A stretch of 64,000 bases of DNA from Acidobacteriota bacterium (GCA_021793595.1 JAJYSL010000003.1:11748-75747), one strand, 5' to 3'. Positions 52,628 to 61,903 are shown, counted from the stretch's first letter. Made by a program: numbers and translations. The notes: generated by a model not told the origin, from the sequence alone.

Positions 52628-54922
52628 ATGGTAATGAATCTTCCTCGTATTCGTGTTCTTGGCGCTGGATTGGCGGGCCCTGAAGCTGCGCTGCAGGCGG
52701 CGCGGCGAGGATGCTACGTCGATTTATATGAGATGCGGCCGGTCCGCTCGACGGAAGCGCACCAGACAGCGGACTTCGCCGAACTGGTCTGCTCAAATTC
52801 GCTGAAGTCTGAAAGTGAGAACACCGCGCCATGGCTGCTGAAGCAGGAGATGCGACGCGCGGAGTCCGTGTTGTTGCAGGCCGCCGACGTCTCTGCCGTG
52901 CCCGCAGGCCATGCACTGGCGGTGGACCGCGTGGAGTTCTCCCGGCTGGTCGCGCAAGCGATTGCAGGGGAACCGCGTATTACTGTGCATCGGGAAGAAG
53001 TGACTACGCTCGATCCCGTGGACGGATGGACTGTGATTGCTTCCGGACCCCTCACTTCGCCCGCACTGTCGAACGCGATTGCTGAATTGACCGGCAGCGG
53101 GCACCTTGCGTTCTATGACTCCATCAGCCCGATCGTGGACGCTGAATCGATCGACATGAATCGGGTCTACATGGCGGCACGCTGGCACAAGGGCACCGCC
53201 GACTACATCAACTGCCCCATGACGGCGGAGGAGTATGACCGCTTTTACGATGCGCTGGTGGCGGCGGAATCCGTGCAGGAAAAGGAATGGGAGAAGCTGA
53301 CCTACTTTGAAGGCTGCCTGCCCATTGAAGAGCTTGCGCGACGGGGGCGCGATACGCCGCGCTTTGGCCCCATGAAGCCAGTCGGCTTGCGCGATCCGCG
53401 AACCGGCAAGACACCATGGGCGGTGGTGCAGCTGCGTTGCGAGAATCTGCGGGCAGATTCCTACAACCTGGTCGGATTTCAGAATCACTTGAAGTTCAGC
53501 GAACAGGCACGTGTGCTGCGGCTGATCCCGGGTCTAGAGAATGCGAAATTCCTTCGCTATGGCCAAATCCATCGCAATACCTACATCAACGCGCCGCGAT
53601 TGCTGACAGAGACGCTGCAACTCCGCGATCATCCACGGATTCTTTTTGCCGGTCAGATTTCTGGAGTGGAGGGCTACACGGAATCGATTGCGACGGGGAT
53701 GCTGGCCGGTCTGTACGCGGCCGCGCTAGCGCAAGGACAGCAGCCGGAGCCAGTACCGCGAGCGACGGGCCTGGGATCGCTGGTGTATTACATTACCCAC
53801 GCGGACCCTGAGCGTTTTCAACCGGCGAATATCACTTTCGACTTGTTGGAGCCGTTGGAAGAGGAACTGCGACGAAGGGTTCGCGACAAGCGCGAGCGAC
53901 ATAGGCTGCAGTGTGAGCGCTCGTTGGCACAATTCGATGCGTGGTGGCAACGGTTTTGCATCGCCAGTCCTGCGAGGTCCAGGGTGGGACTGCCCTCTGT
54001 CCTGGGACTTCTTATTCTGGCGATATTTCTTGTGATCGCCGCGCCGCATTCATTCGCATGGGGACGCGATGGACACAAAATCATAAATCGAGTGGCAATG
54101 GAGACGCTGCCGCCAGGCATGCCTGCATTCCTGCGCACTCCGCGAGCCCTGGACGAGATCGAATATCTGGGCCCGGAGCCAGACCGTTGGCGTTCCTTGG
54201 CGGAGCCGGAGTTGAGTTTTGCCGGCGCTCCGGAACATTTTATCGATCTCGAATTGGCGGATGTGGTTGCACCCGATGCCCTGCCTACAGAGCGATACGA
54301 TTTCCTCGATGATTTGCATGCTGCTGATCGCCGGCATCCGAATTTGGCCGACCGACTCGCTCCACAGAAGGTGGGCATGCTGCCGTGGCAGGCCGAGGAA
54401 GACTTTGAAAGACTCACCGTGGACATGAGCGATTATCGACTATTGAAGCGGGCGCACGCAGACACCGATGGCGCAGAGCAGGCGATTTTGTATGACATCG
54501 GATGTCTTGGTCATTTTGTCGGGGACGGGTCGCAACCGCTGCACACAACGATCAATTACAACGGATGGGTCGAGACGCAGAATCCAGAAAAGTTCTCGCG
54601 TCAGCGCGGCATCCATAGCCGGTTCGAAACGGAATTTGTGCATGACAATGTTCAGGCGAGGGATGTAGCACAGCTGATTCCTGCGGCGCGCGTTGTCGAT
54701 GCGCCGTTTCAGGATTTTCTGCTGTATCTGCGGACCAGCCATGCGCAGGTCGCCCAAGTCTACCGATTCGACAGGCAGGGGGCATTCGACGGCCGTGGAA
54801 CGGCGGCATCGCGCAGTTTTACCGCGGAAAGGCTGGCAGCGGGTGCGACCATGTTGCGCGACATGGTCTACACGGCGTGGCTCGACAGCGCGCGAACAAA
54901 ATCGGACCCAGGTGGATTGTGA
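52628..54922 (+). CDS. trmFO: TrmFO tRNA (uracil-5-)-methyltransferase, reading in frame into a nuclease domain
   Basis: Residues 1 to about 445 are a full TrmFO, the folate- and FAD-dependent enzyme that makes m5U54 in tRNA. FAD motif VLGAGLAGPEAALQAARRG, active-site Cys C55 (AELVCSNSLK), second Cys in YINCPMTAEEYDRF, and FAGQISGVEGYTESIATGMLAG are all present. After FDAWWQRF there is no stop. The frame runs on through a hydrophobic signal-like stretch (453-477) into a zinc nuclease domain (478-764). The 764-residue length is far above the usual 440-460. The start is ATG at 52628, or 52634 two codons later. Either this is a true fusion or the TrmFO stop has been lost. Confidence 0.88.
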   Translation: MVMNLPRIRVLGAGLAGPEAALQAARRGCYVDLYEMRPVRSTEAHQTADFAELVCSNSLKSESENTAPWLLKQEMRRAESVLLQAADVSAVPAGHALAVDRVEFSRLVAQAIAGEPRITVHREEVTTLDPVDGWTVIASGPLTSPALSNAIAELTGSGHLAFYDSISPIVDAESIDMNRVYMAARWHKGTADYINCPMTAEEYDRFYDALVAAESVQEKEWEKLTYFEGCLPIEELARRGRDTPRFGPMKPVGLRDPRTGKTPWAVVQLRCENLRADSYNLVGFQNHLKFSEQARVLRLIPGLENAKFLRYGQIHRNTYINAPRLLTETLQLRDHPRILFAGQISGVEGYTESIATGMLAGLYAAALAQGQQPEPVPRATGLGSLVYYITHADPERFQPANITFDLLEPLEEELRRRVRDKRERHRLQCERSLAQFDAWWQRFCIASPARSRVGLPSVLGLLILAIFLVIAAPHSFAWGRDGHKIINRVAMETLPPGMPAFLRTPRALDEIEYLGPEPDRWRSLAEPELSFAGAPEHFIDLELADVVAPDALPTERYDFLDDLHAADRRHPNLADRLAPQKVGMLPWQAEEDFERLTVDMSDYRLLKRAHADTDGAEQAILYDIGCLGHFVGDGSQPLHTTINYNGWVETQNPEKFSRQRGIHSRFETEFVHDNVQARDVAQLIPAARVVDAPFQDFLLYLRTSHAQVAQVYRFDRQGAFDGRGTAASRSFTAERLAAGATMLRDMVYTAWLDSARTKSDPGGL
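53984..54922 (+). CDS. S1/P1-type zinc nuclease / phospholipase C-like domain, possible internal start
   Basis: A GTG at 53984, with GAGG seven bases upstream, opens a 312-residue protein in the same frame as trmFO. Residues 1-25 are a good signal peptide. Cleavage after SFA would expose Trp as residue 1 of WGRDGHK, which matches S1/P1 nucleases, where the N-terminal Trp and His6 bind zinc. Further ligands are in HFIDLEL, the H-x3-D-x5-H motif HFVGDGSQPLH and HSRFE, where Glu replaces the usual Asp as in B. cereus phospholipase C. Mature activity should need signal cleavage, which favours translation from the internal GTG over a cytosolic fusion. The nuclease or lipase substrate is open. Confidence 0.78.
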   Translation: MGLPSVLGLLILAIFLVIAAPHSFAWGRDGHKIINRVAMETLPPGMPAFLRTPRALDEIEYLGPEPDRWRSLAEPELSFAGAPEHFIDLELADVVAPDALPTERYDFLDDLHAADRRHPNLADRLAPQKVGMLPWQAEEDFERLTVDMSDYRLLKRAHADTDGAEQAILYDIGCLGHFVGDGSQPLHTTINYNGWVETQNPEKFSRQRGIHSRFETEFVHDNVQARDVAQLIPAARVVDAPFQDFLLYLRTSHAQVAQVYRFDRQGAFDGRGTAASRSFTAERLAAGATMLRDMVYTAWLDSARTKSDPGGL

Positions 54923-54926
54923 GGGA

Positions 54927-56072
54927 TCATTGTTTCGCAGATGTCTGCACATTTTGCCACTGATCTTCGATGAACTGATCGGTCATACCCGCAATGTAAT
55001 CCGCGACCACGCGAGGAGCGCCTTCGCTGGCGATCTGGGTTTCGTGGCTGGCAGGCAATTCGAGTGGATTCTGCATCCAGTATTGAAACAATCCTGCGAT
55101 AATTTCCTCCGCCAGCGCATGATCACGTTCCAGATAGCTGGCGTGATACAACTCCTGCAGCAGGTACTGTTTGGCCTGATGGCGGCGCTGTTCCATCTCG
55201 TCAGAAAAGGCGACCAGTCGGTGGCCTGCATGGCGTACGGCAGCAAGTGATTGAATTCCGCCGGTTGTCACGCGACGATGAGTGTTGACCACCAGGTCAT
55301 TGACCAAGGCGTTCAACATGCGCTTGAGCGCTTCATGGAATAGCAATTTGGGCGCGGCTGTCGAATATCGAAGTTCCATCTTTCGATAAAACTCTTCAAA
55401 CAGGGAAACATTGCGACGCAGATTTTCGACCGAGAGGATTTCCGCCTCCACGCCGTCGTCCATATCCGCCGTCAGGTATGCGATTTCGTCGGCCAGGTCG
55501 ATTAATTGCGCTTCCAGAGGAGGCAATTGATCCAGCAGGTATGGCTGCAGTTCAGGATGCTGTGCAAGCGAATAGTCGCGCGAATGTTTAATGATGCCCT
55601 CGCGCACTGCCAATGTCAGGTTCAGTCCGCGAAACCCGGCATAGCGCTGCTCAAAATATTCCACGATGCGCAAGGCGTGCAGATTGTGGTCGAAGTGGAG
55701 GCCATAGGCTTGCAACTGACGATCGAGCGCCTGCTCGCCAGCATGGCCAAACGGTGGATGCCCAATGTCATGAACCAGCGCAAGGGTTTCGACCAGTTCT
55801 TCATTCAGGTCCAGCGCTGCGGCTGCAGTGCGGGCGATCTGGGTCACTTCAATCGTGTGCGTGAGTCGGCTGCGGAAGTGGTCAGAGTCGCGATGGGTAA
55901 ACACCTGCGTTTTTCCCGCAAGGCGGCGAAAGGCACGCGCGTGGATGACGCGATCACGGTCCCGCTGAAAGGCAGAGCGATAGGCATGAGGGTTTTCCGG
56001 GTGCTCGCGCGCAGTCAAGGGATCGGACGCATCGCCGATCACTGCGCAGTTGCTGAGCGAAGTTGCCTGCAT
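54927..56072 (-). CDS. Deoxyguanosinetriphosphate triphosphohydrolase-like HD protein
   Basis: The 381-residue HD-superfamily enzyme would cleave dNTPs to deoxynucleoside and triphosphate, setting dNTP pools. Metal ligands are visible as H72 (SRLTHTIEV), H101 and D102 (LVHDIGHPPFGHAG), and a later Asp in DLADEIAYLTADMDDGVE. FRRLAGKTQVFTHRDSDHFRSRL is the typical dGTPase-like leader. It is of the shorter, non-E. coli subclass. It starts 16 bases after the TPR gene stop, so the two may be co-transcribed. It converges with the nuclease gene, leaving only four bases between stops. Confidence 0.93.
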   Translation of the reverse strand: MQATSLSNCAVIGDASDPLTAREHPENPHAYRSAFQRDRDRVIHARAFRRLAGKTQVFTHRDSDHFRSRLTHTIEVTQIARTAAAALDLNEELVETLALVHDIGHPPFGHAGEQALDRQLQAYGLHFDHNLHALRIVEYFEQRYAGFRGLNLTLAVREGIIKHSRDYSLAQHPELQPYLLDQLPPLEAQLIDLADEIAYLTADMDDGVEAEILSVENLRRNVSLFEEFYRKMELRYSTAAPKLLFHEALKRMLNALVNDLVVNTHRRVTTGGIQSLAAVRHAGHRLVAFSDEMEQRRHQAKQYLLQELYHASYLERDHALAEEIIAGLFQYWMQNPLELPASHETQIASEGAPRVVADYIAGMTDQFIEDQWQNVQTSAKQ

Positions 56073-56088
56073 GAGAGGGTTGAGAGCT

Positions 56089-58287
56089 CTAGTGCGCTAT
56101 CGGAACTGGATGCGACTCTTCTTTCGCCAGTTTGACCTTGGCTTTATCCAGCCGTTTGCGGACCTTGTTCACGTCTGCGGGTTCTGCGTCCGCCGGAGCG
56201 GAGTTGGCGTAATTCGCAAGCGAACTCTCCCATTGCGCGACGGCCTGTTGCAAATGCCCCGTGGAGGCGTAGACTTCGCCCAGATGGTCGTGGACCGTTG
56301 GATCCTTCGGGATCAAGGTGATGGCTTTCTCGAGCGCCTCTTCGGCCAACTCATATTGGCCGAGCTTGTAACGCACCCAGCCCAGCGAGTCGAGATAAGC
56401 GCCATTTTCAGGGTCGAGCTTGACGGCGTGCTCCACCAACTGCAGCGCCTCGGGCAGCTTTCGATCGTGGTCAGCCAGCATGTACCCCAGGTAATTCATC
56501 GCCAGTGCGTTGTCAGGATCCAGTGCCAGCGATTGGCGGAATTCTACCTCGGCGGCATCGATGTGCTTTTGTCTTTCCTGCAGTGCGCCGCGCAGGAAGT
56601 AGATCAAGCTGTTTTCCGGCTTGGTCGTGCTGAGTTTTTGCGCCTGATCGATGGCCAGTGCGGCGTCCTTCCACTTATGCAGCCGGGTGTACATCTGCGC
56701 CAGCGTTAGCCATACGACACGATCCTGCTTGGAGCCGCTCAACTGCGCTTTGGCCAGCGCGACGCCTTCCTTCACCTTCCCGGTATCTGCCAGTTGGCCG
56801 GCAAGGGTCAGTTGCAAATCCACGTTCTTCGGCAATGCCTGCACCGCCGCCTGCGCAGCTGCTGTCGCTTGGGGCAGCATTTTGGCATCGCGGTAGGTAT
56901 CCACTTCGCCTTGATAACCGCGCTCGGCATTGTCGCCGCCCAGGAGAATCATTTCCTTGTAGGCGTCAATGGCCTGTTGCGTTTTGTTCTGGTCGCGGTA
57001 CACGGTCGCCAAGCGATCGAGAAAGATGGCACGATTATTCTTTTCGTCCGATGTGTATTTTTCGCTGGCATGGTGGGTGCTATCGACCAGTTGCTGCAGC
57101 AGTGCCGCTGCCTGATCCAGATGACCCTGGGCTCGCGCGATCAAAGCCTCGTTGTACTGTACCTCAGGCGAATCGGGATTGAGCGACTGGGCGCGATCCA
57201 ATGCGGCCGCGGCTTTCTTCAGATGGCCCTGGGTACGTTCCAGTTCTGCGATGCGGAGAAAAGAGTGCACATCCTCCGGGTCCTGCGCGGCAATGCCTTG
57301 AAAAAGTTTCAGCGCTGCATCGGGTTGATTGTCGGCCAGCAGATCTTCCGCCAGGCCACGCTGTGCATCCAGGTTATCCGGTTGCAGCGTCAGCGCATCC
57401 TGATAGGCGGCGATGGCGAGCTTGGTGCTGTTTCCGGATTGGTCGTAGGCGGCTGCCAGGGCCAGATTAATTTTAAAGGTACGGTCATCCGGAGGAACGC
57501 TTTGGAGGACGCTGATGGCGGCGGGCAGATTGTTCTGCTCCCCATATAGGCGCGCCAAGTTCAACACCACATCTTCGGAATTCGGGTCGATTCGACGCGC
57601 TTCTTCAAACTGCGCCTTCGCGTCCTTGGTGTCATGCTTCAAGGTGTACAGCTGACCTAGCAGCAGACGATCTTCCACCTTGTCAGGTTCGATCGCTACG
57701 ATCTTTTGAAACTCCTGAATAGCGAGATCCAACATGGGGCCCGGCTGCTGGCCATTCCCCGTGTCGCCCAAAGACCGCAGATACACGCGCCCCAGCAACT
57801 TGTGTGCCTGCAGATCATCGGGATGTGTCTTCAGGATTCGCTGCGCCGTTTCAATGGCCTCGCGGATTCGACCGAGCTTGAAATATGTGTCTGCCAGTGT
57901 GTTCTGCAGAAATACCGAGTCGGGGTCGTGGGTGATCGCGAGCTTGTATTGCTCAATCGCCTGCACCGCCAGTTCCGGCCGTCCATATTGTTCGGCTGAT
58001 TCCTCGTACAGATGGCCGAGCGCGAAATGGTAATAGGATTGGGCGCGTTTGCCGGTTTCACCCGTGGGTTGCAGGGAAGCCTGAGTTGAACTTTGCGCTG
58101 GGATGCCCACGGGTGCTGCCGCGGGAGCACTGATTCCGGTGGGCGCGCTTTGCGGCATTGTTTGCGTGGTGGAATTGGTTTGGGCGATTGCAGCCGCGGA
58201 GCACGCCAACGCTGCGATTAGCGCAGCAGGTTGTTGCCATCTCCACAGAGAAAGGGGATTCCCTTCGGCGACACGATCCTTCGTCAT
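56089..58287 (-). CDS. Exported TPR-repeat protein (732 aa)
   Basis: After a signal peptide (about residues 1-36, ACSAAAIAQ), the protein has a Thr/Gln/Pro-rich spacer and then about fifteen tetratricopeptide repeats filling residues 85-710. Examples are AIEQYKLAITHDPDSVFLQNTLADTYFKLGR and ALQLVEHAVKLDPENGAYLDSLGWVRYKLG. It ends in a Lys-rich tail. Such long exported TPR proteins act as scaffolds in the periplasm or outer membrane. No partner is evident. The frame extends to 58329, but MTKDRVAEG at 58287 precedes the signal peptide well. It lies between purH and the dGTPase gene on the same strand. Confidence 0.9.
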   Translation of the reverse strand: MTKDRVAEGNPLSLWRWQQPAALIAALACSAAAIAQTNSTTQTMPQSAPTGISAPAAAPVGIPAQSSTQASLQPTGETGKRAQSYYHFALGHLYEESAEQYGRPELAVQAIEQYKLAITHDPDSVFLQNTLADTYFKLGRIREAIETAQRILKTHPDDLQAHKLLGRVYLRSLGDTGNGQQPGPMLDLAIQEFQKIVAIEPDKVEDRLLLGQLYTLKHDTKDAKAQFEEARRIDPNSEDVVLNLARLYGEQNNLPAAISVLQSVPPDDRTFKINLALAAAYDQSGNSTKLAIAAYQDALTLQPDNLDAQRGLAEDLLADNQPDAALKLFQGIAAQDPEDVHSFLRIAELERTQGHLKKAAAALDRAQSLNPDSPEVQYNEALIARAQGHLDQAAALLQQLVDSTHHASEKYTSDEKNNRAIFLDRLATVYRDQNKTQQAIDAYKEMILLGGDNAERGYQGEVDTYRDAKMLPQATAAAQAAVQALPKNVDLQLTLAGQLADTGKVKEGVALAKAQLSGSKQDRVVWLTLAQMYTRLHKWKDAALAIDQAQKLSTTKPENSLIYFLRGALQERQKHIDAAEVEFRQSLALDPDNALAMNYLGYMLADHDRKLPEALQLVEHAVKLDPENGAYLDSLGWVRYKLGQYELAEEALEKAITLIPKDPTVHDHLGEVYASTGHLQQAVAQWESSLANYANSAPADAEPADVNKVRKRLDKAKVKLAKEESHPVPIAH

Positions 58288-58429
58288 TCGAAACGCTACC
58301 TCGCACCTTGTGCCGCAGTGTTCACGCACGGAAATGGAGCAATTCGGCCCCTTTTCCCTGATTGTACGCCGGAATGCCTTGTCAGGGCCCCAATCCGTGG
58401 GGAAAATGGCCCCCGGGAATCGATCCGAT

Positions 58430-60007
58430 CTAGTGCCGGAAATGCCTCATTCCAGTGAAAACCATGGCGGTATTCAGTTGATCGGCGGCGGCAATCACGT
58501 CTGCGTCGCGCACCGAGCCGCCCGGCTGGATGACTGCAGTAGCGCCTGCTCCGACAACGACTTCCAAGCCATCAGGAAACGGGAAGAAGGCGTCGGAAGC
58601 AGCCACGCAACCGTTCAGCGGCAAAACGGCTTTCATCGCGCCAAATCTTGCTGCGTCCACGCGGCTCATCTGTCCGGCGCCAATGCCCAGCGTCTGCCCA
58701 TCGCGGGCGTAGACGATGGCGTTCGATTTGACGTGTTTGCACACCCGCCAGGCGAACATCAGAGCGGCAATTTCATCCTTGGTCGGTGCGCGCCTGGTAA
58801 CAACTTTCAATTCGTCGGCTTCGATGTGGCCGCGATCCGCATCCTGCATCAGCATGCCGCCGGAAATGTATTTCATGGTCGGGGCGCTGGTGGCCGGCTT
58901 GACCTCTACCAAGCGCAGATTTTTCTTGGCGGAAAGGATCTCTTTTGCCTTGCCGCTGAAGGATGGCGCGACAATCGCTTCAACGAACAATTTGGCGATC
59001 TCGGCCGCGGCATCGCCATCCACTTCTCGATTGATTCCGATGACCGCGCCGAAGGCCGAGACTGGGTCGCATGCCAGCGCTTTTTTGTAGGCTTCGACAA
59101 TTGTTTCGGCGGTGGCGGCTCCGCAGGGATTGGTGTGCTTGATGATGGCGACGGCGGGCTCGCTAAACTCCTGCGCCAATTCCCAGCAGGCATCCAGATC
59201 GACCAGGTTGTTGTAGCTCAACTCTTTGCCTTGCAACTGGCGCAGCCCGGCGATCCCGGTGCCGGTGCCGTTGCTGTACAAGGCGGCGCGCTGGTGGGGA
59301 TTCTCGCCATAGCGCAGCGGCATGGTTTGCGAATAGGCCAGCCGCAAAGTTGCGGGGAGGGGCTCCCCGTCGGACTTGAGGGCGGTCACCGGGGCGGTCG
59401 CTTCCGGGGGAACCGCGGGAAGAGTCTCCAGCGCGTTCGCGATTGCCAGATCGTAGGCAGCGGTCAGCGCAAAGGCCTTCTGTGCCAGCCGCCAGCGCGT
59501 TGCGCGACTCAGCTTTCCCTGATTTGCCTGCAATTCTTCCGTCAATGCGGCATAGTCCGTGACCGAGGTCACGACCGCGACATCTTCAAAGTTTTTAGCT
59601 GCGGAGCGCACCATGGACGGGCCGCCGATATCGATGTTCTCAATGACCTCCGCGAAGTGGACGCCGGGCTTGTGCAGGGTGGCTTCAAAAGCGTAGAGAT
59701 TCACCACCACCATATCGATGGGTTCGATGCCATGCTCCGCCACTGCTTTTCGATGTTCCGGATTGGCCCGGATGTACAGGATGCCGCCGTGTACCTTCGG
59801 GTGCAGGGTCTTGACGCGGCCATCCAGCATCTCCGGAAATCCGGTCAACTCGGAAATATCCAACACCGTCAGACCGGCTTCGCGCAGGGTGCGGGCGGTT
59901 CCGCCAGTGGACACCAGTTCTGCACCATATTTGGCCAAAACTCGCGCAAATTCGACGATTCCCGATTTATCAGTGACGCTGAGCAATACCCGCCGAATTG
60001 GCTTCAT
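58430..60007 (-). CDS. purH: Bifunctional AICAR transformylase / IMP cyclohydrolase
   Basis: The 525-residue protein makes the last two steps to IMP. The N-terminal MGS-like domain ([37 protein letters not shown]) closes the ring. The larger C-terminal domain transfers the formyl group from 10-formyl-THF, with the catalytic Lys-His in [10 protein letters not shown] and the substrate motifs [42 protein letters not shown] and [14 protein letters not shown] at 60007 is used because homology starts with MKPIRRVL. It depends on FolD for formyl-THF. The 140-base gap to the TPR gene suggests separate transcription. Confidence 0.96.
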   Translation of the reverse strand: MKPIRRVLLSVTDKSGIVEFARVLAKYGAELVSTGGTARTLREAGLTVLDISELTGFPEMLDGRVKTLHPKVHGGILYIRANPEHRKAVAEHGIEPIDMVVVNLYAFEATLHKPGVHFAEVIENIDIGGPSMVRSAAKNFEDVAVVTSVTDYAALTEELQANQGKLSRATRWRLAQKAFALTAAYDLAIANALETLPAVPPEATAPVTALKSDGEPLPATLRLAYSQTMPLRYGENPHQRAALYSNGTGTGIAGLRQLQGKELSYNNLVDLDACWELAQEFSEPAVAIIKHTNPCGAATAETIVEAYKKALACDPVSAFGAVIGINREVDGDAAAEIAKLFVEAIVAPSFSGKAKEILSAKKNLRLVEVKPATSAPTMKYISGGMLMQDADRGHIEADELKVVTRRAPTKDEIAALMFAWRVCKHVKSNAIVYARDGQTLGIGAGQMSRVDAARFGAMKAVLPLNGCVAASDAFFPFPDGLEVVVGAGATAVIQPGGSVRDADVIAAADQLNTAMVFTGMRHFRH

Positions 60008-60285
60008 GGGCCTAAAAATCCTCAATGGAGTGGAATGGGAGCAACATTCAGTTTAATCCATCGATTGCGTCGGACTTTTGCACCGGCCGGTTTGGGGAAG
60101 GACATCCTCGCCCGCGCCGACTTCTCATCATGTCATTTGTAATCTGGGTAGCTGGTGGGTAGCCTGTAAGCAGTCCAAGCATTTCGTCGCAAAAGGGTTG
60201 TTGCCTCCATGGGGAGTTCGATCTGATCAATCACAATGACAGCGGGAGTCGTGGGCCTGAGATTCTGCCGCCTGCGTCGCAGGAG

Positions 60286-61101
60286 ATGGCGCGGGGTCGC
60301 GGCGCAACCCAGGACGGTCCATCGGACTACGACCTGCGATCCGGATACTACACGCAGGCAGCGCCGCCCTCGCAGACTCGTTCGCGGATTCTGACAGGCT
60401 GGGCCTACGCTCCGGCAACCTACATTCTTATCGGAATCAGCTGCGCCGTCTATCTGGCGATGGTGTTGAGCGGCGTCTCCTGGTGGGACCCGACGGCCGA
60501 GCAAATTCTTCACTGGGGAGCCAACAACGGTCTTCTGGAATTGCATGGCGAGTGGTGGCGACTAGTGACGGCGACGTTTCTCCACATTGGCATTATTCAT
60601 ATCGGTACGAACATGTGGTGCCTGTGGAACCTGGGGCTGCTGGGAGAGCCGTTGCTGGGGCCTGCGGGAGTTGTAGCGGTGTATCTGCTGACAGGCGTCG
60701 CTGGAAACCTGCTGAGCTCGGCTGTGAATCCGGGTGCCATTGGAGCAGGTGCCTCCGGTGCTGTCTTCGGAATTGCGGGCATTCTGATTCTGCTGTTGAA
60801 CTCACCGCACTTGCCCTTTCCTCGGGCAGAGTTGCGCCGATTGCGTCGCAGTGTCATTTATTTTGCGGGCATCAATCTTTTGATTGGGGCGTCCACCCTG
60901 ATGTATTCCGGAGGTATCAAGATCGATAACATGGCACACCTTGGGGGATTTCTCTCGGGCATGGCCATAGGGGTGCCGCTGGCGCCGATTCTGGGTACTG
61001 GAAGAGAGCCTTACTTCAAGCGGCAGAAAATTGTCTTTTCTGTGGTGACTCTGATCTTGCTACTGTTCGCGAACTGGTTTGTTCACTTTCGAAGAGTGTG
61101 A
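60286..61101 (+). CDS. Rhomboid-family intramembrane serine protease
   Basis: The 271-residue membrane protein has six or seven helices. The nucleophile Ser lies in GAGASGAVFGIAG (G-x-S-G motif, about residue 155). The partner His lies in NMAHLGGFLSGMAIG (about residue 215), and HIGIIHIGTNMWCLWNLG is the typical L1/TM2 segment. It would cut membrane proteins within the bilayer. The first 30 residues are polar and lie in the cytoplasm. The ATG at 60286 immediately follows CAGGAG, a poor spacing, so the true start might be slightly different. It converges with the XRE regulator gene. Confidence 0.92.
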   Translation: MARGRGATQDGPSDYDLRSGYYTQAAPPSQTRSRILTGWAYAPATYILIGISCAVYLAMVLSGVSWWDPTAEQILHWGANNGLLELHGEWWRLVTATFLHIGIIHIGTNMWCLWNLGLLGEPLLGPAGVVAVYLLTGVAGNLLSSAVNPGAIGAGASGAVFGIAGILILLLNSPHLPFPRAELRRLRRSVIYFAGINLLIGASTLMYSGGIKIDNMAHLGGFLSGMAIGVPLAPILGTGREPYFKRQKIVFSVVTLILLLFANWFVHFRRV

Positions 61102-61106
61102 CGCCA

Positions 61107-61129
61107 CCAGCGGGAACATGGTTCGCTGG
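61107..61129. terminator. Hairpin between convergent rhomboid and XRE genes
   Basis: CCAGCG at 61107-61112 pairs with CGCTGG at 61124-61129, with further inner pairs (AAC/GTT) and a two-base bulge. It stands six bases after the rhomboid stop and is followed by a short pyrimidine-rich stretch. It is a candidate terminator for the plus-strand gene, of modest strength. Confidence 0.35.
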
Positions 61130-61202
61130 TCATGCTTTTCCTGTGAACCTTTGGGTTCCGTAAGAGTCTGTGCGCGGCGCGGTGACAAACAACAACATCG
61201 AA

Positions 61203-61559
61203 TTAATTCTTTTCCGCGCCGGCAAATTTCTTCACCATAGCCAGTAACAGCCGGCGATCGCTCTCATTCAAATTGGCGGAATAACGCCGAATCTGGGTCA
61301 AAAAGCGCAATTCATCCTCGCTGAAGCGCTGTGTCGGCATCTCGTAGCTCAAGGCATTCTCGGCGAAGAAATGAGCCATGGGCACGTCGAGGGCGCTGGC
61401 AATCTTGTGCAGCGTGTCGAGCGATGGAACCGTGTGACCGTTCTCCACGCGCGACAAATAACAGCGCAGAAGGCCGGTTCGTTTCTCAATGTCCCCTTGT
61501 GACATCCCCTTCTGCAAACGGACGCCGCGAATCGTAGTGCCGATGTTGAGTGCTTCCAT
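61203..61559 (-). CDS. XRE-family helix-turn-helix regulator (118 aa)
   Basis: The N-terminal HTH (residues 8-62: IGTTIRGVRLQKGMSQGDIEKRTGLLRCYLSRVENGHTVPSLDTLHKIASALDVP) is a standard Cro/CI-type domain with SQGDIEKRTG as helix 2-3 and SRVENG as the recognition-helix end. The rest (63-118) is a helical segment, FSEDELRFLTQIRRYSANLNESDRRLLLAMVKKFA, probably for dimerisation. The regulated genes are unknown. A 16-base imperfect palindrome (61646-61661) lies 87 bases upstream and may be its operator. The divergent neighbour is the TolC gene, about 340 bases away. Confidence 0.88.
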   Translation of the reverse strand: MEALNIGTTIRGVRLQKGMSQGDIEKRTGLLRCYLSRVENGHTVPSLDTLHKIASALDVPMAHFFAENALSYEMPTQRFSEDELRFLTQIRRYSANLNESDRRLLLAMVKKFAGAEKN

Positions 61560-61903
61560 GATGGCCTCGCATGTGAACGATTGAGCTGAAACAATCTACC
61601 GTGAATAGCCGCACCGCAAGGGCGTGGTCGAGCAACTGAATTGTATTGACTATGTAGTTAACATGGCGCCGACAAATAGGCAAGCAAAATTATGGACGGT
61701 ATCGCCGGCGGAACGGTTACTGCGGTATCAACCTCTTCGTGCAGTGCTTCTTTGCGGCAGCAGAATCCCGCGCCCAGGGATACATGAGTCGAAAACTCGG
61801 TAGTCTATAAATGGAAGCAATTGAAGCCGGCATCTTTGTTGCACGGCGCGGCACAACTTTGGCAACTGCTGTGGTTCGGTCGAATCTAATTAGTTTGATA
61901 ACG
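61560..61903. other. 344-base divergent intergenic region
   Basis: This gap separates the XRE regulator (minus) from the TolC-family gene (plus). It holds the palindrome at 61646-61661 and, near 61792-61800, a TATAAA hexamer that could be a -10 element for the plus strand. The TolC open frame extends to 61811 but without homology. I see no RNA gene or small coding sequence that I can support. Confidence 0.4.
61646..61661. promoter_or_regulatory. Imperfect palindrome, candidate operator
   Basis: TTGACTA-TG-TAGTTAA: the halves are inverted copies with one mismatch in seven. On the minus strand a TACAAT-like -10 sequence (61642-61647) overlaps its edge, so a regulator bound here could block transcription of the XRE gene. 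Autoregulation is an inference. Confidence 0.35.

Noticed and set aside
58103..60142. A 679-codon open frame antisense to purH and to the start of the TPR gene
   Set aside because: purH is certain on the minus strand. The antisense product has no recognisable domain, and GC-rich third positions explain the lack of stops.
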